A stretch of DNA of 64,000 nucleotides from Peromyscus leucopus (Eukaryota > Chordata > Mammalia > Rodentia > Cricetidae). The notes under the pieces were generated by a model that saw only the letters and a list, made by a program, of their open reading frames with translations, was not told the origin of the DNA and searched no databases. Positions 13,195 to 26,347 of the stretch are shown here, in pieces. Position numbers and translations under genes: made by a program. How positions within the stretch are numbered: the stretch's first letter is position 1; each line of letters starts with the position of its first letter. The stretch is from NCBI RefSeq assembly GCF_004664715.2, contig NC_051068.1, forward strand, positions 51,253,453 through 51,317,452, written 5' to 3'.

Positions 13195-15570
13195 AAGAAC
13201 AATACTAAATGGAACCTCATGAAACTGAGAACTTCTGTACAGCAAAAACCACCATCATTCACACAAATTCACAGCCTACAGACTGGGGAAAGATTTTTAT
13301 CCATTACACATCCAATATAGGGTTAGTATCCAAAATACATAAAGAACTCTAGAAACTAGATATGAAGAAAATATATACAAGTAACCCAACTAAAATATGG
13401 AGTGCAGGTCTAACAGAAAATTGTTGATAGAGTAAACTCAAATGGTTTAGAAACACTTGAAATGGCCAACATCCTTAGTCATCAAGGAAAGACAAATCAA
13501 AACTACTTTGAAATTTTGTCTTATACCTGTCTGAATGGTGTAAGCTAAAATCAACTAAACAGGTGACAGATCATGCTGGCAAGGATGTGGAGGAAGAGGA
13601 AGATTGATACATTGCTGATATGAGTACAGACTCACAGCTACTGCAGAAATCACAGTGTGGTTCCTTAGAAAGATGACAACTGATCTCCTTTGAAATCTAG
13701 CTATAGCAGTCTTGGACTTATTCCCAAAAGATGCTTTATCCTATCAAAGAGACACTTGTTCAGTCTTGTTCATTACTGCTCTCTGAATAGCCAGAAACTG
13801 GAAACAACCTAGAAGTCCCTCACCATAAGAATGGATATAGAAAACATACATTTAAACAATGGAGCATTACTCAGCAGTTAAAATAAATCGCACCATAAAA
13901 TTTGCAGGCAAATGAAGGAAGTAAAGCAAAATATATCCTGAGTGAGGTATCTGAAACCTAGAAATACAAATATTTTATGCATTCAATTATATGTGGATAG
14001 TAGCTTTTAATCAGTGACAACCAATCTACACTCCATAGAACCATAGAGGCTAGGTGTAAAGAACCAGAGGGAGCAGACAGATCTCATTAGGAAAGGAAAA
14101 TAGAATAGATATTTATGGATGAATAGGAATGTCTGGATTGGCAGGATCAAGTGAGGATGGGAAGGAGAGAATGGGTTGTGAGATGAAATATGGTGTATTT
14201 GAGTGGTCATATGGAAACCTAGTTCAGTAGAAACTTCCTAAAATATATGCATATATGGAGGCAATCTAAATAAACTCAACGAATAATGAGGGAAACAGAA
14301 TCCTAACTGTCCATCTCTTGTCACCCAAGGAAGCATCCAGTACAGGTATTGGGTCACATGCAATTGAGTTATTGGCCAAAGGCACTCCACGGGAATCTCT
14401 AAACATTCCAGGCCATTACTAAGACGGAGTTTCTCTGCACAAATTGTCAGAAAGGTCTCATTGTTGGAGACAACACCTACACAATTCACTGACAGAGATA
14501 TCAATCTGGTGCCTACAGAAAGCCTTCACTTTTATGTTCCAGTATCTTTGTTACAGGAAGGTATTCTGCAAACTATCAAAAGAGAAATGTAAACACCAAG
14601 CCAGCCACAAACCCTCTGTCTACAATAGTATACCATCCACAAGATATGCTAGGACAAGAATGGCACAAAGGTCGTGGAAATAACCAACCAATAACTGATC
14701 TGACTTAAGGCGCACTCCATGAGACAGAACCCATACCTTGTGTGATACTGCTTGTGACCAAGAACCTGAGACTAGATAGCCCTGGGATCTGAGGCAAAAA
14801 CAAATAATAGTGATCTGAAATATGTACTAATAAGATGACACCTAATGATATTCTGTACCTATAGATCAATACCTTGTTCAACCATCATCATCAGAGAAGT
14901 TTCCTCGGGCAGCAGATGGGGACAAATATAGAGACCCACAACGAGATAATATAAAGAAAGGGCGAGACCTTGGAACACTCAGCCCTAAGTGGGATGTCTC
15001 TATTCAAATCTCTGTCCTTAGAATTCAGGGAATCCTGTGGAGGAGGAAGCCAAAAGAATGTAAAAGCCAGAGTGGACACAGGACACCAAGAAAAGGAGGT
15101 TCTCTGAATCAACTGAACGAAGCCCATCTGAATTCACAGAAACTGAAGCAGTATGCACAGGGCTTGTAGAGGTCTGCATAAGATCCTCTGTGTACATATT
15201 ATGGCTTCTAGATTAGTGCTTTTATGGGATTCTTGTGCATGCAAGCTGGCTGGTCTCTGATTATTGTGTCTTTTCTTAGGCTCTTAGCCTTCTCTTGCTC
15301 TGTCTTGTTTGACTTTGGTGTGGTAGTTTTTGTTTTAACTTATATTTTTATTTTGTTTTTAAAAATGAATGCATGAATGTAAACTTAGCCAATAGGGTAA
15401 AGGTCAACAAAAGAACTGATATTTTTATCAGTTGGGAGAAGGAAAGATCAGTTTTCTTCGATGAAATGATACTAGGTATATCAACAACTCCAGTGCAGAT
15501 ATCATGTTCATGAGCAGTTAACCAACTAATAATGGACTCCACAGTTTTGTTTTGTTATGGTGTGTGCGCA

Positions 15571-15574
<4 letters not shown>

Positions 15575-15614
<40 letters not shown>

Positions 15615-15790
15615 ATGTGTGCTTTTATTTGATTATAATTTGGTCTTTCTTTCTTTCTTTCTTTCTTTCTTTCATTCTTTTCTTTTCTTTCCTTAAATTT
15701 TGAAGGATGTTGTATTTTATTTTCTAGGTTTCAGGTATCTGTTGCATTTTAGTTTTGTTTTTTTTTTTTTTTTGTGTGTGTGTGTGTGTA
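15575..15790. repeat. Cluster of (TG)n, (TTTC)n and poly(T)/(TG)n
   Basis: (TG)n at 15575-15611, (CTTT)n at 15644-15673, poly(T) then (GT)n at 15757-15790. Confidence 0.9.
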
Positions 15791-15890
15791 TTGGATTTTT
15801 GCTTTGCTTTATGAGAAAGAAGATGAGTTGAAAGAACTTGAGGATGGGCAAGAATATGATCAAAATATATTTAAATTATAAAAAGTAAAA

Positions 15891-17981
15891 AAAATATAAA
15901 ATTATAACTCCATTAATATTAACACTTCATTTATAAAAAACTCAATAGTTAGTGCCTTCAGGTTAATATAATAGCACCTATTACTGTGACATAAAGTAGG
16001 AAAGAACCCATGAGATTTGTAGACTTAACACAGTTTAGAATGCTGATATTAGGTGTTACTAAGTGGAAAAGGACATTGGAGAAGGAAGAATTTCTTGAAA
16101 CTCATCAGTCTCATTAAACACATATTAGACAGATCTGCTTGTTAGAAATGTGTGCTATATTAGAGAGTAAAATATTTATAGTAACATTTGACTACAGTAT
16201 TATGTTACTATATCATATTCAAAGCTATCACTTTGCATACTCTTGATCTTCTGTAATCTATTTTATGTGTATATCTCAAATAATTACTTCTAAAATATGG
16301 CATTAATTCTAATATTAAGATGGATATAATTACAAACGGGCTGAATATTATATACTTTCAAAATACAGGCAATATTTGGAAAAGTATAAGAAACAAATCA
16401 CATTATTCTAAGTAAATGGATGCAATAAATATTGGGGTCTGGTTTAAAATGCCTTCTTATACTAATATAGCATCTTCCCCTACTGTACAAAAATAGTGTA
16501 TTCTGAAATATTCATTGAAGCATATTTTGTTTTATACCCTTCTTCATGGATCCAGTCTTTGGTGGAGGGGAACATCTCAGTCTCCCCCTTCTTACTCCAC
16601 TATTATTGATGGTAAAATAGTGATTTTCTTTGAAATAGCTTTCTAGTCAATGTGAGCTAAACTTTAAATTGTCCCATAATACAATTTGTCCTTTTCAAAT
16701 AAGTTCTGTTAATGCATCAGGGTTTTTTTTTCCTACATTTATATTCTGTTATAAGAACTTCCAGGAATGCTGCAGTTAGCATTTATTGTTTCATCCATTT
16801 CTGAGTAATTCCTCACCTATTCCTAGGAGGAGAGAGAGCCAAAATAGTAAAACATTCAAACTGTCAAGGTAGGAACAAAGTATATCCATGGGGATTTCAG
16901 ACATGGTCTTTCTGCGAAATCATCAAAATATTCCGTTAAGGTTAATTATGATAATATACCACAAATAATTATAGAATCAGAGGGTAAGGATATTTTTCTT
17001 CAGTCTGGAAACCAAATGAGCTATTATCTATCACGAAATCTAATTATACGTCTGACAAAAATTGAAATAGACGGCCAGCTGACAGTCCTTCACCAACTTA
17101 AACTTCTCTCCACATCTCATGATGTCTAATTTTAGTCTACTCTCTGCCCTTATCTCTGAAACATTAACAAGGATGGCAGTAGCATGCTAACATGTTAAAT
17201 TACAAGTCTGCAACCAAATCCATTTTCTAAGCCTACTTAATGAATGCTATTAATAATTCATAGTAAAGGTATAATATAAGAAAGTGAAAGTACTGGTTTA
17301 TCTCTGCTCTGTCACCTATTAGCACCAACTCCTCTTCTTCCACAGACTACAATGTTTTAGTCTAAAAATTAGAAAATTTCACTATTTCATCATTTCTTCA
17401 TAATAACACATTGCGTACCCTGTCGGGCTGATACCACCATTCAATTTATCTTGAACTAATTAGTTTCTCCCATATTAAAGATATCTCCTATTAAGCTTTG
17501 GTTTCAATGTTTTGAAAGGAGATCTAGAACATATATTGTTTAAGGTAAAAACACAATGAAAATCAAGCCAAAGATTAAATGGAAAGCCCACATATTGCTG
17601 AAGGAGTCCATGTGATTGCAGGACCCTCAGTGTGGATACAAAGTAATCCTCCTCCTAGTTTGATGGCATAGGAGAACTCTTCAGACTTTTTCCCAGCTCT
17701 CCCATTGTAGGTTAAAATACTGAGTGATTGCATGAAGGAAGTAAAACAGAACAGAAAAAAAATGCATCCATTTGCAAAATAAGTGGAAGAACTACCATAA
17801 TTCTACCAATTAATTTCTTGTATATAAACTAATAAATTAAAATACAAAAAAAAATTAAAGTAGTTTCACGTGAAAGATTTTAGAAAATACAGTTTTACAG
17901 ATTTATTCCTCATTGGGTAATAAAGTTATGGTTATAAATATAAAGACTCCTCTCTGCATGTATGTGAGATGTGTATGTGTA
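15891..17981. other. No recognised feature (intron 2)
   Basis: AT-rich; no ORF, SINE or LTR recognised. Confidence 0.55.
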
Positions 17982-17982
17982 A

Positions 17983-18026
<44 letters not shown>

Positions 18027-18032
18027 TATATA
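17982..18032. repeat. (AT)n microsatellite
   Basis: About 51 bp of AT with one G interruption, directly next to the tail of a minus-strand B1. Confidence 0.95.
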
Positions 18033-18033
18033 A

Positions 18034-18195
18034 TTTTGTTTTGTTTTGTTTTTTAAAACAGGGCTTCTCCATGTAGTTTTGGTGCCTTTCCTGAATCTCG
18101 CTCTGCAGACCGGCCTGGCCTCGAAATCACAGAGATCTGCCTGGCTCTGCCTCCTGAGTGCTGGGATTAAAGGCGTGACCCACCGCTGCCAGGCT
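18034..18195 (-). repeat. B1 SINE
   Basis: Reverse-complement B1 starting with a T-rich tail (TTTTGTTTTG) and ending CACCGCTGCCAGGC; moderately diverged. Confidence 0.9.
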
Positions 18196-18242
18196 CAAAT
18201 CTGTAATTTCTAATATTATATTACTATGTGGATGATTGCTGT

Positions 18243-18590
18243 CATGATTTGAATGAGAATAGCCCCTACAGGGTTGTGTATGTGATTACTTGGTCCCTCC
18301 CTAACTAGTAAAACTATTTGGAAAAGATTAGGAGGTATGGTCTTGTTGGAAGAGGTGTGTCCGTAGAGGTAGGTTTCAAAAGAGCACACCATTTTGTATT
18401 AGGAATCTCTACCTCTTGCTTCTATTTTGGATGCAAGCTCTTAGCTAGCTCTCTAGCATCATCCTTGCCTGCCTGCTGCAGGGCTCCTCATCAATGATGG
18501 TCATAGACTCTAACCCTCTTAAACTCTAATTTCTAAATAAACTCTTTTTTTTTCTAAGTTGCCTTCATATTTACTTGATACAACATGGTT
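18243..18590 (+). repeat. Old rodent LTR-like repeat (family E)
   Basis: Contains GGAGGTATGGTCTTGTTGGAAGAGGTGTGTCC-type sequence and ends with an AATAAACTC signal; related in layout to the elements at 22693-23035 and 49250-50114. Family name not certain. Confidence 0.55.
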
Positions 18591-20380
18591 TAAATTCACT
18601 ATCTTCACATTTAAAAAAAAAATCAAGAACTTCCTATATTCATTTTAAATTATTTTAAAGGCATATAAATGGAATGTTTGTTAAGAAATATACTTTCCTT
18701 ACATTTAATACATTATTACTTCTGTGATGAACTTCCATATATTAAGACAACACAGAAGGTGAGCAAAATGATGTGCTCTGTGACCACCACCAAGTATGCT
18801 GTGATAGAATTCAAATGTAGTCTGTGAAGTATAATTTTGTTTCCATGATTCCAAAGTAAAAAGCAATGATGTGTCATAACATTAATTTATAACAAAAAAA
18901 GATAGGGAAATACTGACCTTTATTTATGAAACAAAGAAACAAGACAATTTAATCAATTTCAATTTTTTTCCTTTTTGAATATATAATTGAATAATTAAGT
19001 AATTCTATGTCAGGAAAGTTAATGTTTGTTTATTTGGGGATGAGAAAATATGTTTAATGTTAGATGAAAATAAACTTATGTATTTTATGCCTAATAGAAA
19101 AACTTGAATTTTTAAATGGAAAGGATAAATCCCAAATCCTTGTTAATAATAAAACATGTTTAATATACCAATGTTGTGTGTATACTGAGATGCCCTTTTT
19201 ATAGGGAAAAAGTATATAATTTAGAAATGGGGTTAGAAGAAAAACAGGAGTAAGTAAAGCATAAATAACAGTACTTGTGATTGACAAAAGTCTAAATTAT
19301 ATGATCTCTTATTTTGTAATGAATCTTCAGCTAAATTTGGCTTGGTATTACTGTTTGGTGTTATATCACAGTAACTAGAATAGCATCTTTTTCAATTCTT
19401 TCTTTAAAATAAATAAAATGTAAAGAGTTTTCATAAATATTTGACAAAACTATGTTGAGAGTAGGAAAAGACTGGAACACCAGCCCTGCTAAGCAACCCT
19501 TCCACTGTGTAAGTCACCCCCTAGTTGTAATAAAATCTTTAAGTGTAACAGAGTGATGTTTGGGTAGCTGAATGAGATATGTAAAGGTGTGGTATTGGGC
19601 TTTACTCATGATTAAAGCTCAATTAGCCTATCTGTAATCAACAATTATAAAAGTGGACAAGAAAAAAAAAATCAATGATTTTCAGGAATTGAGTTGTAGA
19701 TAGCCCAAACCCAAGCATTTTGAGAAAAGGAAAACTCTGAGGCAAGTCTATGTTTGCCATAAGTTCTTACTGAAAATAACTTACTGAGATGTGGGAAGGA
19801 TGATCAGGTTGAGTAACCGCATTCCAATGAGATAAAGAGATAGAAACCACAGTTTCAGGTAACTGAAGAAATAGTACAGGGTGCAGAATTCCAGAGCAGA
19901 AGAAGCAAGACATGAGACATCCAAGATTTCTTGGAAGGAGCTCGCTGTAGATCTTGGGTGAGTACTGAGTTGAATATATACAAAGTATAAGTGTGAGAGA
20001 TTAACCAGAGCGACCACATCACAGAAGAGAAAACAGAAACGAGAAAATACGGAGAACTGGAAAAAAATTGAGTACAAATAAATAAGTTGTGAAAAATTTG
20101 GCTTTATATCATTAATATTCCATTAATACTCAATATTTAATTAAGTAGAATAATAGTAGGAAAAAGAAACACATTGAGGCGTGGTATCTTGTTACCACAA
20201 AATATCCTTAAGCCGAGTATTTGTAAAATCCTCCATGAGTATTGACTTATTAAAATTCAATTTCTGCCAAGTTGATAAACCTGTAATTTTCTTGACTTTA
20301 TATAGATTCACTATAATAAACCATACAACAAACATCTGTGATTTGATTAGGTATCTGCCAAAGGAACATGCGTAAAAGCT
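18591..20380. other. No recognised feature (intron 2)
   Basis: AT-rich; the small ORFs here have no recognisable product. Confidence 0.55.
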
Positions 20381-21115
20381 CTCTTGCTGGCATGTGCCGT
20401 GAGGTAGTGCTGCAATCTTTAGAAGCTGGATCTAGTGAAAGGAAGTGCAGCACTAGAAGTATGGGTTACATTTTGCCAGAGTGACAAAATACTTGGCAGA
20501 ACAACTTGAAAGAAGCAAGGATTGATGATGCTCCTGGTTTCAGGAGATCCAGCCTATGGTTTCAGGGCCCCACACAGGTCATTAGAAAATTGGGACACCG
20601 AAATGTGCAGTAGGGGAGATTGTTCACATAAGACCAGAGAGGAATCAGAAATACAAGAAATGCTGGCACTCCACCCACTTTTATACTGTTTTTAGTTTGT
20701 TCTTATCATAGCCCATGAGATGGCACAACCCACACTTAGGATCAGGTTTCCTCTTCATTTAATCCTATCTGGAAACAATCTCAAGAACACACCCAGAAGT
20801 GTGCCTCTGCAATTCCCTAGGTGATTCTAAATTCAATTAGGTTGAAAATGAACACTAACTGTCAAATCTTCAATTGGAACTTGGTTCTCCAGCTCCCTTT
20901 TTCTCTCATTTCACTTTCTTTCTCTTGTGAGAGGAAACTCTTTGATTTACAACATGTTTCACACCATGATAAAATGTCTTGATATAGTCCCCAAAGCAAC
21001 AAAGCCAACTCACATCACACAATCTGAAACTTCTGAGACCATTTACCTAAGCAAGTCTTCTGGGGCGTTTTATCACACTGACAGAAACCTGACTGAGACA
21101 CAGCTGAATACATAT
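20381..21115. repeat. Diverged rodent interspersed repeat(s)
   Basis: The stretch around 20700-20870 (CCCATGAGATGGC, CACACCCAGAAGTGTGCCTC) and the one around 20930-21110 resemble old rodent repeats that I cannot name precisely. Confidence 0.4.
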
Positions 21116-21990
21116 TAGGGAAGAAAATGATTTTAAGTGTTGAGCTATATGTTGAGTAAAAATGAATATTCTAGTGAACACATTTTTCAGATCTTGATAA
21201 GAGTTTTCCTGCATATAAGTTAAAATTCTATTCTAAATTATACTATGGTGGATGATTCTACACTCACATACATACAGGTAGTACCAAACAAACTTGGCAA
21301 CTTGGAGAGAGAGGGACACACCAACAGAAACATAGAGAGAGAGGGGTGGGGGAGGGAGAGAACATGAATTTGGGAGGGAAATGTGCATTGTGGAGAGATA
21401 TTGGAAGATTTAGGATGGAGTTAACAGGGGTTAGGTTTGATTGAAATGCTTAATAAGCTGTCAAACAACAATACTATTAATTTAAAAAAACAGGGAAATT
21501 ACTCAGGGCTGATCATACTTATATATGTAGGAATATATGACAAGTAAAGAAAAAGAAGCCATGAATTTGAGAGAGACAAGGGAGAAGGAGTTAGAGGAAA
21601 GTAAATGGAAGGACAGCTATGATGTAATTATATTATAATTTTTAAAACTAAAAACATATTATTAAATACAAAAAGAAAAAATTACTAAGAAAAATAAAAA
21701 TGGGAAAATAGAAACTAGTCCATGATTGCCAAGATATTAGAAGGCACAAAAATGTTAAATCAATCATTTAAGATGTTTAAGAAGTAAAGAATATTTAAGT
21801 AGCAAGCACAACACTCCTAAAGCAAAACAAGAGTATATAATTCAGAATCAAAACTAAAAGTTAAGCAAAATAATGAAATAACCAGATGAACAAAAGCACA
21901 GATAAAACATAAGACACAGTGTGCTTGCACAGAACTTAATAGCTAATCTGAAAAAAATAGAAATACAAGTGAAGTAAATTCACAGAGCTA
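21116..21990. other. No recognised feature (intron 2)
   Basis: AT-rich, with a purine-rich patch at 21310-21420. Confidence 0.5.
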
Positions 21991-21991
21991 T

Positions 21992-22159
21992 AGTGCCACT
22001 CTCTATTGACTATCCACTGAGTCTATGGGGGCCATGTCTATTCATTCCCATCCAGGCCCTTCTCTTTGGTTTCTATTTGCATGGGAAGTAAGCCTGTTTT
22101 ATATTGTCATCTTTTTATGGGAAGGACCCTTAAAAATTCTTTTGTTTGGCATCAGTATT

Positions 22160-22210
<51 letters not shown>

Positions 22211-22731
22211 TTTTTGGTTTTTCGAGACAGGGTTTCTCTGTGTAGCTTTGCACCTTTCCTGGAACTCACTTGGTAGCCCAGGCTGGCCTCGAACTCACAG
22301 AGATCCTCCTGGCTCTGCCTCCTGAGTGCTGGGATTAAAGGCATGCGCCACCACCGCCCGGCCAGTATTTTATTTTTGTCTTTTACTTTTCATTGTTAAT
22401 CTATGTTGCCAAGATATGAATTTATGGATGGAGGGGTCCACTGATATTATTCGCAAACTCATATTCTATGTCCTATTTGAGAAATATTGATGCTGGTATT
22501 TCATCAGCTATTCATCGAGCTACTTTCACTCCCATCTCCTTGTAGAAGAGAGCTATGGTGCTCTTTGAAGCATTGCTAGCTACCCCAGCATATGTACACA
22601 TAGTATTCTCTTTGTCTCTGTCTCTATGTCTGTTTCTGTCTCCCTCTCACTCTCTCCAAGTTTCCAATTTGAATAGACATGGCCCCCATAGACTACAGTA
22701 TTTGGATGGTTGGTCAACAGGGAGTGGCACT
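21992..22731. repeat. Inverted repeat pair (arms 21992-22044 and 22670-22731)
   Basis: A 23-bp stretch (22022-22044) occurs as a perfect reverse complement at 22670-22692. With a few indels the match extends to about 55-60 bp per arm. The right arm leads into the family E repeat at 22693-23035, so the left arm looks like an inverted fragment of the same repeat. A B1 lies between the arms. Confidence 0.85.
22157..22362 (-). repeat. B1 SINE with (TTTA)n tail
   Basis: Full B1 in reverse orientation; its tail has become (TTTA)n (22157-22213). The target-site duplication CAGTATTTTATTT is at 22153-22165 and 22363-22375. Confidence 0.95.
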
Positions 22732-23040
22732 GTTAGGAGGTGTGGCCTTGTCGGAGTGGGTGTGGCCTTGTTGCAGGAAGTGTGTCATTGTGGGTGAAGG
22801 CTTTAAAAACTCATATGCACAAGCTAGACCCAGCGTGTCACACAGTCTGCTTCTCCTGCCTGTGGATGAAGATGTAGAATTCTCAGCTCCTTCTCCAGCA
22901 CCATGTCTGCCTGAAGGCTGGATGATTCCCATCATGGACTAACCCTCTGAACTGTAAGCCAGCCACAGTCAAATCTTTTCCTTTATAAGACTTGCCATGG
23001 TCATGGTGTCTCTTCAGAGCTGTATAAACCTCAAACTTAT
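22693..23040 (+). repeat. Old rodent LTR-like repeat (family E)
   Basis: Has GGAGGTGTGGCCTTGTCGGAGTGGGTGTGG-type head, a CCATGTCTGCCTGAAGGCTGG middle and a CTTTTCCTTTATAAGACTTGCC end, the plan of an abundant rodent LTR-like repeat. Chance ORFs overlap it on both strands. Confidence 0.65.
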
Positions 23041-23824
23041 CTAAATAAATAAATAAAACACAAAGCAAAAATTTGATATCCTCAAAAACATTCCTCAGTG
23101 GGAGAGAAACATGGGCAAATTCAAATAAAAGACAACTGGGAGCATTTATACTAAGCCAACCCATACAATGAGATAACCTATAAGGCATTCTTTGGTATAC
23201 CAAATGAAAATGTACTGGAGCTTTTGAATCTATGTGGAATTATAAAGAAACATTGAAATGGAGCATATGTGAATAAATATAAAGTACTGTTCTTTTTTCC
23301 CATTACATATTTACTCATATACAAATAACTATTTAAAACACACAACATTGAAGTATAGTCTTAAACATTCTTGTGAACATGTAAGTAGAATAAAGAAAAT
23401 AAAGGGGTGAATACATGGCACCCTCTTATAGGATTCTTGCATTTATGAATTTATGAAAATGAATGGAAATTATTAAGATGAATTCTTAAAAGGAAGCATT
23501 CATTTGAAAGGAAGAAAATGTTGTTGTGAGCCTGAAATGGAACCAAATTTAAATATAATAAGGCAGTTATCAGAATCAACTATGTTCCCTAAAACAATTA
23601 TTAAAAAACAAATCTTAGGGCCAATTAAAAAGTCAATATAAAATAAAATGTAATATTAAAAATATTTACTAAATTCAAATAAGCTACAAAGAAATAATTT
23701 GAATCGATAATTTATAAAAAGAAGCAGTTGTAGATAAAGTTATATTAATGATTATATTGACTGAAAAATAAATTAGTCACACTATATGAAAGGCTATTTT
23801 TAAGTACTAACCTATGCCCTGTGT
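23041..23824. other. No recognised feature (intron 2)
   Basis: AT-rich. Confidence 0.5.
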
Positions 23825-24053
23825 TATTAATTATTTATTAATTTTTATTTTTATGTATACATGTGTGTGCTTACATGCATGTATATGCACCATATGTGTG
23901 CCAGTGTCATTGAGAACAGGAGGAGGTGTTATAGCCGTTGGACCTAGAATTACAGGCAGGTGTGAGCCTCTTGATGTAATTGCTAGGAATTGAACCTTGG
24001 TCCTATAAATGAGCTGCAAGAGTTCTCAACTTCTTAGCCATCTCTCCAGCCCC
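23825..24053 (-). repeat. B2/B3-type SINE
   Basis: Reverse orientation; ends CTTCTTAGCCATCTCTCCAGCC, the reverse complement of the tRNA-derived head, with a (TTATTTA)-rich tail at the left. Confidence 0.92.
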
Positions 24054-24724
24054 CAAATAAATACTTTAGAAGATACAGATAGATTGAAAATTAAATAATG
24101 CAGTAAAATGTGCTATAAAATACATTCAAATAACTTAACAAATCTAAGTATTAAACTAAATAGACTCAGAAGACTATTTGATAATAGTATACAGTCAGTC
24201 AGAAATATACAATGATAAATGTTCAATGAACTCAGCATTGATTTATATTCTAAAAGGAAAATTATTAATAAAAACATTGCTTTGTCCTCTGCAATTGCTA
24301 TTAATAAATGAATAGCATCCCCCTGAATTAATACACATACACACAGCAAATCATTTATACACACAAAATAAAAATAAATCTAAATATTCATAGCTACAAT
24401 GTTGCTTACCATAAAGAATAAATGGTCTTCACATTCACATAGTCATATTTATACAGATTTGGTCATCTGTCTATCAAGGTTAATTAAACGGGCAAAGAAG
24501 TACCTAATTTTTACTATTTTTTAAAAGAAAATGGAGAATCTGAATATGATATGGAAAATAATTAAATTAAAATTTTCTGTGCTTTGAACTCTTAAGAAAT
24601 CTACTAAATAACTCAAAATCAAGCTATAGGCTAAAAGAAAATATTAAAACACCCAGACCATATTCCCTAAGTCTATGTCAAATAAATCCAACTAACACAG
24701 ACCCTTGTAGTCTTAAGCTCAGGG
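24054..24724. other. No recognised feature (intron 2)
   Basis: AT-rich. Confidence 0.5.
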
Positions 24725-24895
24725 CTTAAGAGAATCTGTTGCTCTTACGGAGGAAATGAATTTGTTTCCCAGAATCCCATCAGGTAGCTCACAACAACCT
24801 CTATATCCAGCTCCAAAAGACATAATGCCTCTGACCGGCATAGGCAGTTGAATCTTATACTCACAAACATATATACACATATTTTATATGTAAAT
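24725..24895 (+). repeat. B2 SINE, degraded
   Basis: GGGCTTAAGAGAATCTGTTGCTCTTACGGAGG-type head and a CACATATTTTA tail. Confidence 0.75.
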
Positions 24896-25004
24896 TGTTA
24901 CACATAATCATTAGTGCACACACACAGAATTAAATCACCATGAGATTCTGTACAGTACTTGAAATATATATATTTCCATCCATATATATATTCATTTTCA
25001 TAAA

Positions 25005-25006
<2 letters not shown>

Positions 25007-25035
<29 letters not shown>
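25007..25035. repeat. (AT)n microsatellite
   Basis: 29 bp of AT. Confidence 0.9.
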
Positions 25036-25038
<3 letters not shown>

Positions 25039-25259
25039 TGATTATTCCAAATGTCATTGAGGATACAGAATACTGGGGATGTGACATCCCTTTAGTCCCT
25101 GTGCCCCTTATCTCCAAAGGGAGAAATACAGCACAAAGTATTAAACAAAGACATCACACAAACTGTTCATAATATTCCTGAGCAGGAAAATCCTTATAGA
25201 CAAGTCATCAAACTGTGGTATGATCTGAGAAACAGAAGCCGGTTGTGTCAGATAAAAAA

Positions 25260-25490
25260 AATATATATATATATGGGCTGTGAAGTTTGTTCTGTAATTA
25301 AAAGCACTTCTTACTCTTCCAAAGGTCCTGAGTTCAGTTCCTAGTACCCACATGGTGTCTGATAACTGGATGTAACTATAATACCTGGTTTCTGATTCAC
25401 TCTTTTCGCCTCCAAGATCACCAGGCATGTGTAAGACACATACGTGATGATGAAACACTCAACATAAAATAAAATAAATAAATTATTTAT
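25260..25490 (+). repeat. (AT)n followed by B2 SINE
   Basis: (AT)n at 25260-25274, then a B2 body (AAAGCACTTCTTACTCTTCC, TCCTGAGTTCAGTTCC) and an AAATAAATAAA tail. Confidence 0.85.
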
Positions 25491-25615
25491 AAAAGTAACG
25501 ACAAATACATACAACAGAAAAGATGGGCTCTACTTGGTGAGAGGGGTCATAAATACAGAAGCAGGAAGCAAGGCAAAATAACACTAAGGGATAGTCATAG
25601 GATTCATACTGTCAC

Positions 25616-26100
25616 TGTAGCACGAATCTTAAAAGGTCTTACTAATAATAATAGATCCGGAGGAGCCAGGTATTGGGGTGAATTCTGAAAGATCAGAGAA
25701 ACAGAACAAGTCACAACCAACCTCACCTTACCAATTCCTCAGCCGATCTTGTTTCCTCAAACTGAAAGCTTCTGATCACCCAAATGGATCTCAGCTGAAC
25801 TAGTGTTCAAAAGCCTAAAAGCTTAACCGTCCTCTAGTTCCTGGTCCTCACGCCTTATATACCTTTTTGCTTCCGGTCACCACTTCCTGGGTTTAAGGGC
25901 ATGTGTCACCATGCCTGGCTGTTTTCGGTGTGGCTTTGAACTCACAGAGATCTAATGGATTTCTGCTTCCCAAGTGATAGGATTAAAGGTGTGTGTGCCA
26001 CCATTTTCTGGCCTATGTCTGTCTAGTGGCTATTCTGTTCTCTGACCCCAGATAAGTTTATTAGGGTACAAAATATATTGGGGGACACAATATCACCACA
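25616..26100 (-). mobile_element. Solo LTR (family A), second copy
   Basis: 485 bp; on the minus strand it begins TGTGGTGATATTGTG and ends GATTCGTGCTACA, matching the copy at 8108-8637 along its length. It is flanked by TGTCAC (25610-25615) and TATCAC (26101-26106), 5 of 6 identical. The two B1-like modules (about 25880-26010 on the plus strand) and a TATATAAGG box near 25853 are kept. Confidence 0.8.
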
Positions 26101-26127
26101 TATCACTATACCTTAAAAACCTATAAT

Positions 26128-26305
26128 ACAAGGCTAGAGAAATGTCTAAGTGGTTGAGAACACTGGCTTTCCTTCACGGCTGTGCTTCTTGATGACCCAG
26201 GTTCAATTCCCAACACCCACATGGAAGTTCACAAATGCCTGTACCTCTAGATCTAGGGGAATCTCATATCAATGCACATAAAATTAAACAACAAAAATCA
26301 ACTAT

Positions 26306-26344
<39 letters not shown>
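26128..26344 (+). repeat. B2 SINE with (AC)n tail
   Basis: GGCTAGAGAAATGTCTAAGTGG head, CAGGTTCAATTCCCAACACC B-box region, and an (AC)n run at 26309-26344 in place of the tail. Confidence 0.9.

Positions 26345-26347
<3 letters not shown>

Larger units (their letters stand above)
11955..15890 (+). mobile_element. Old L1 3' end (ORF2 C-terminal part and 3' UTR), interrupted by a B1
   Basis: Degenerate ORF2-type sequence (for example the segments near 12440-12900 and 13440-13900 typical of the reverse-transcriptase and 3' part of ORF2) with many stops, then a rodent L1 3' UTR (about 14050-15330) and an A-rich end near 15880. It contains a B1 at 13028-13194 and (TG)n and (TTTC)n arrays at 15575-15673. 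Inactive fragment. Confidence 0.8.

Noticed and set aside
12909..13262. 117-residue minus-strand ORF
   Set aside because: It is antisense to L1 and a B1 insertion; its middle is reverse B1 sequence.
11955..15890. Active L1 reverse transcriptase gene
   Set aside because: ORF2 is broken by many stops and a B1 insertion; only a 3' fragment remains.
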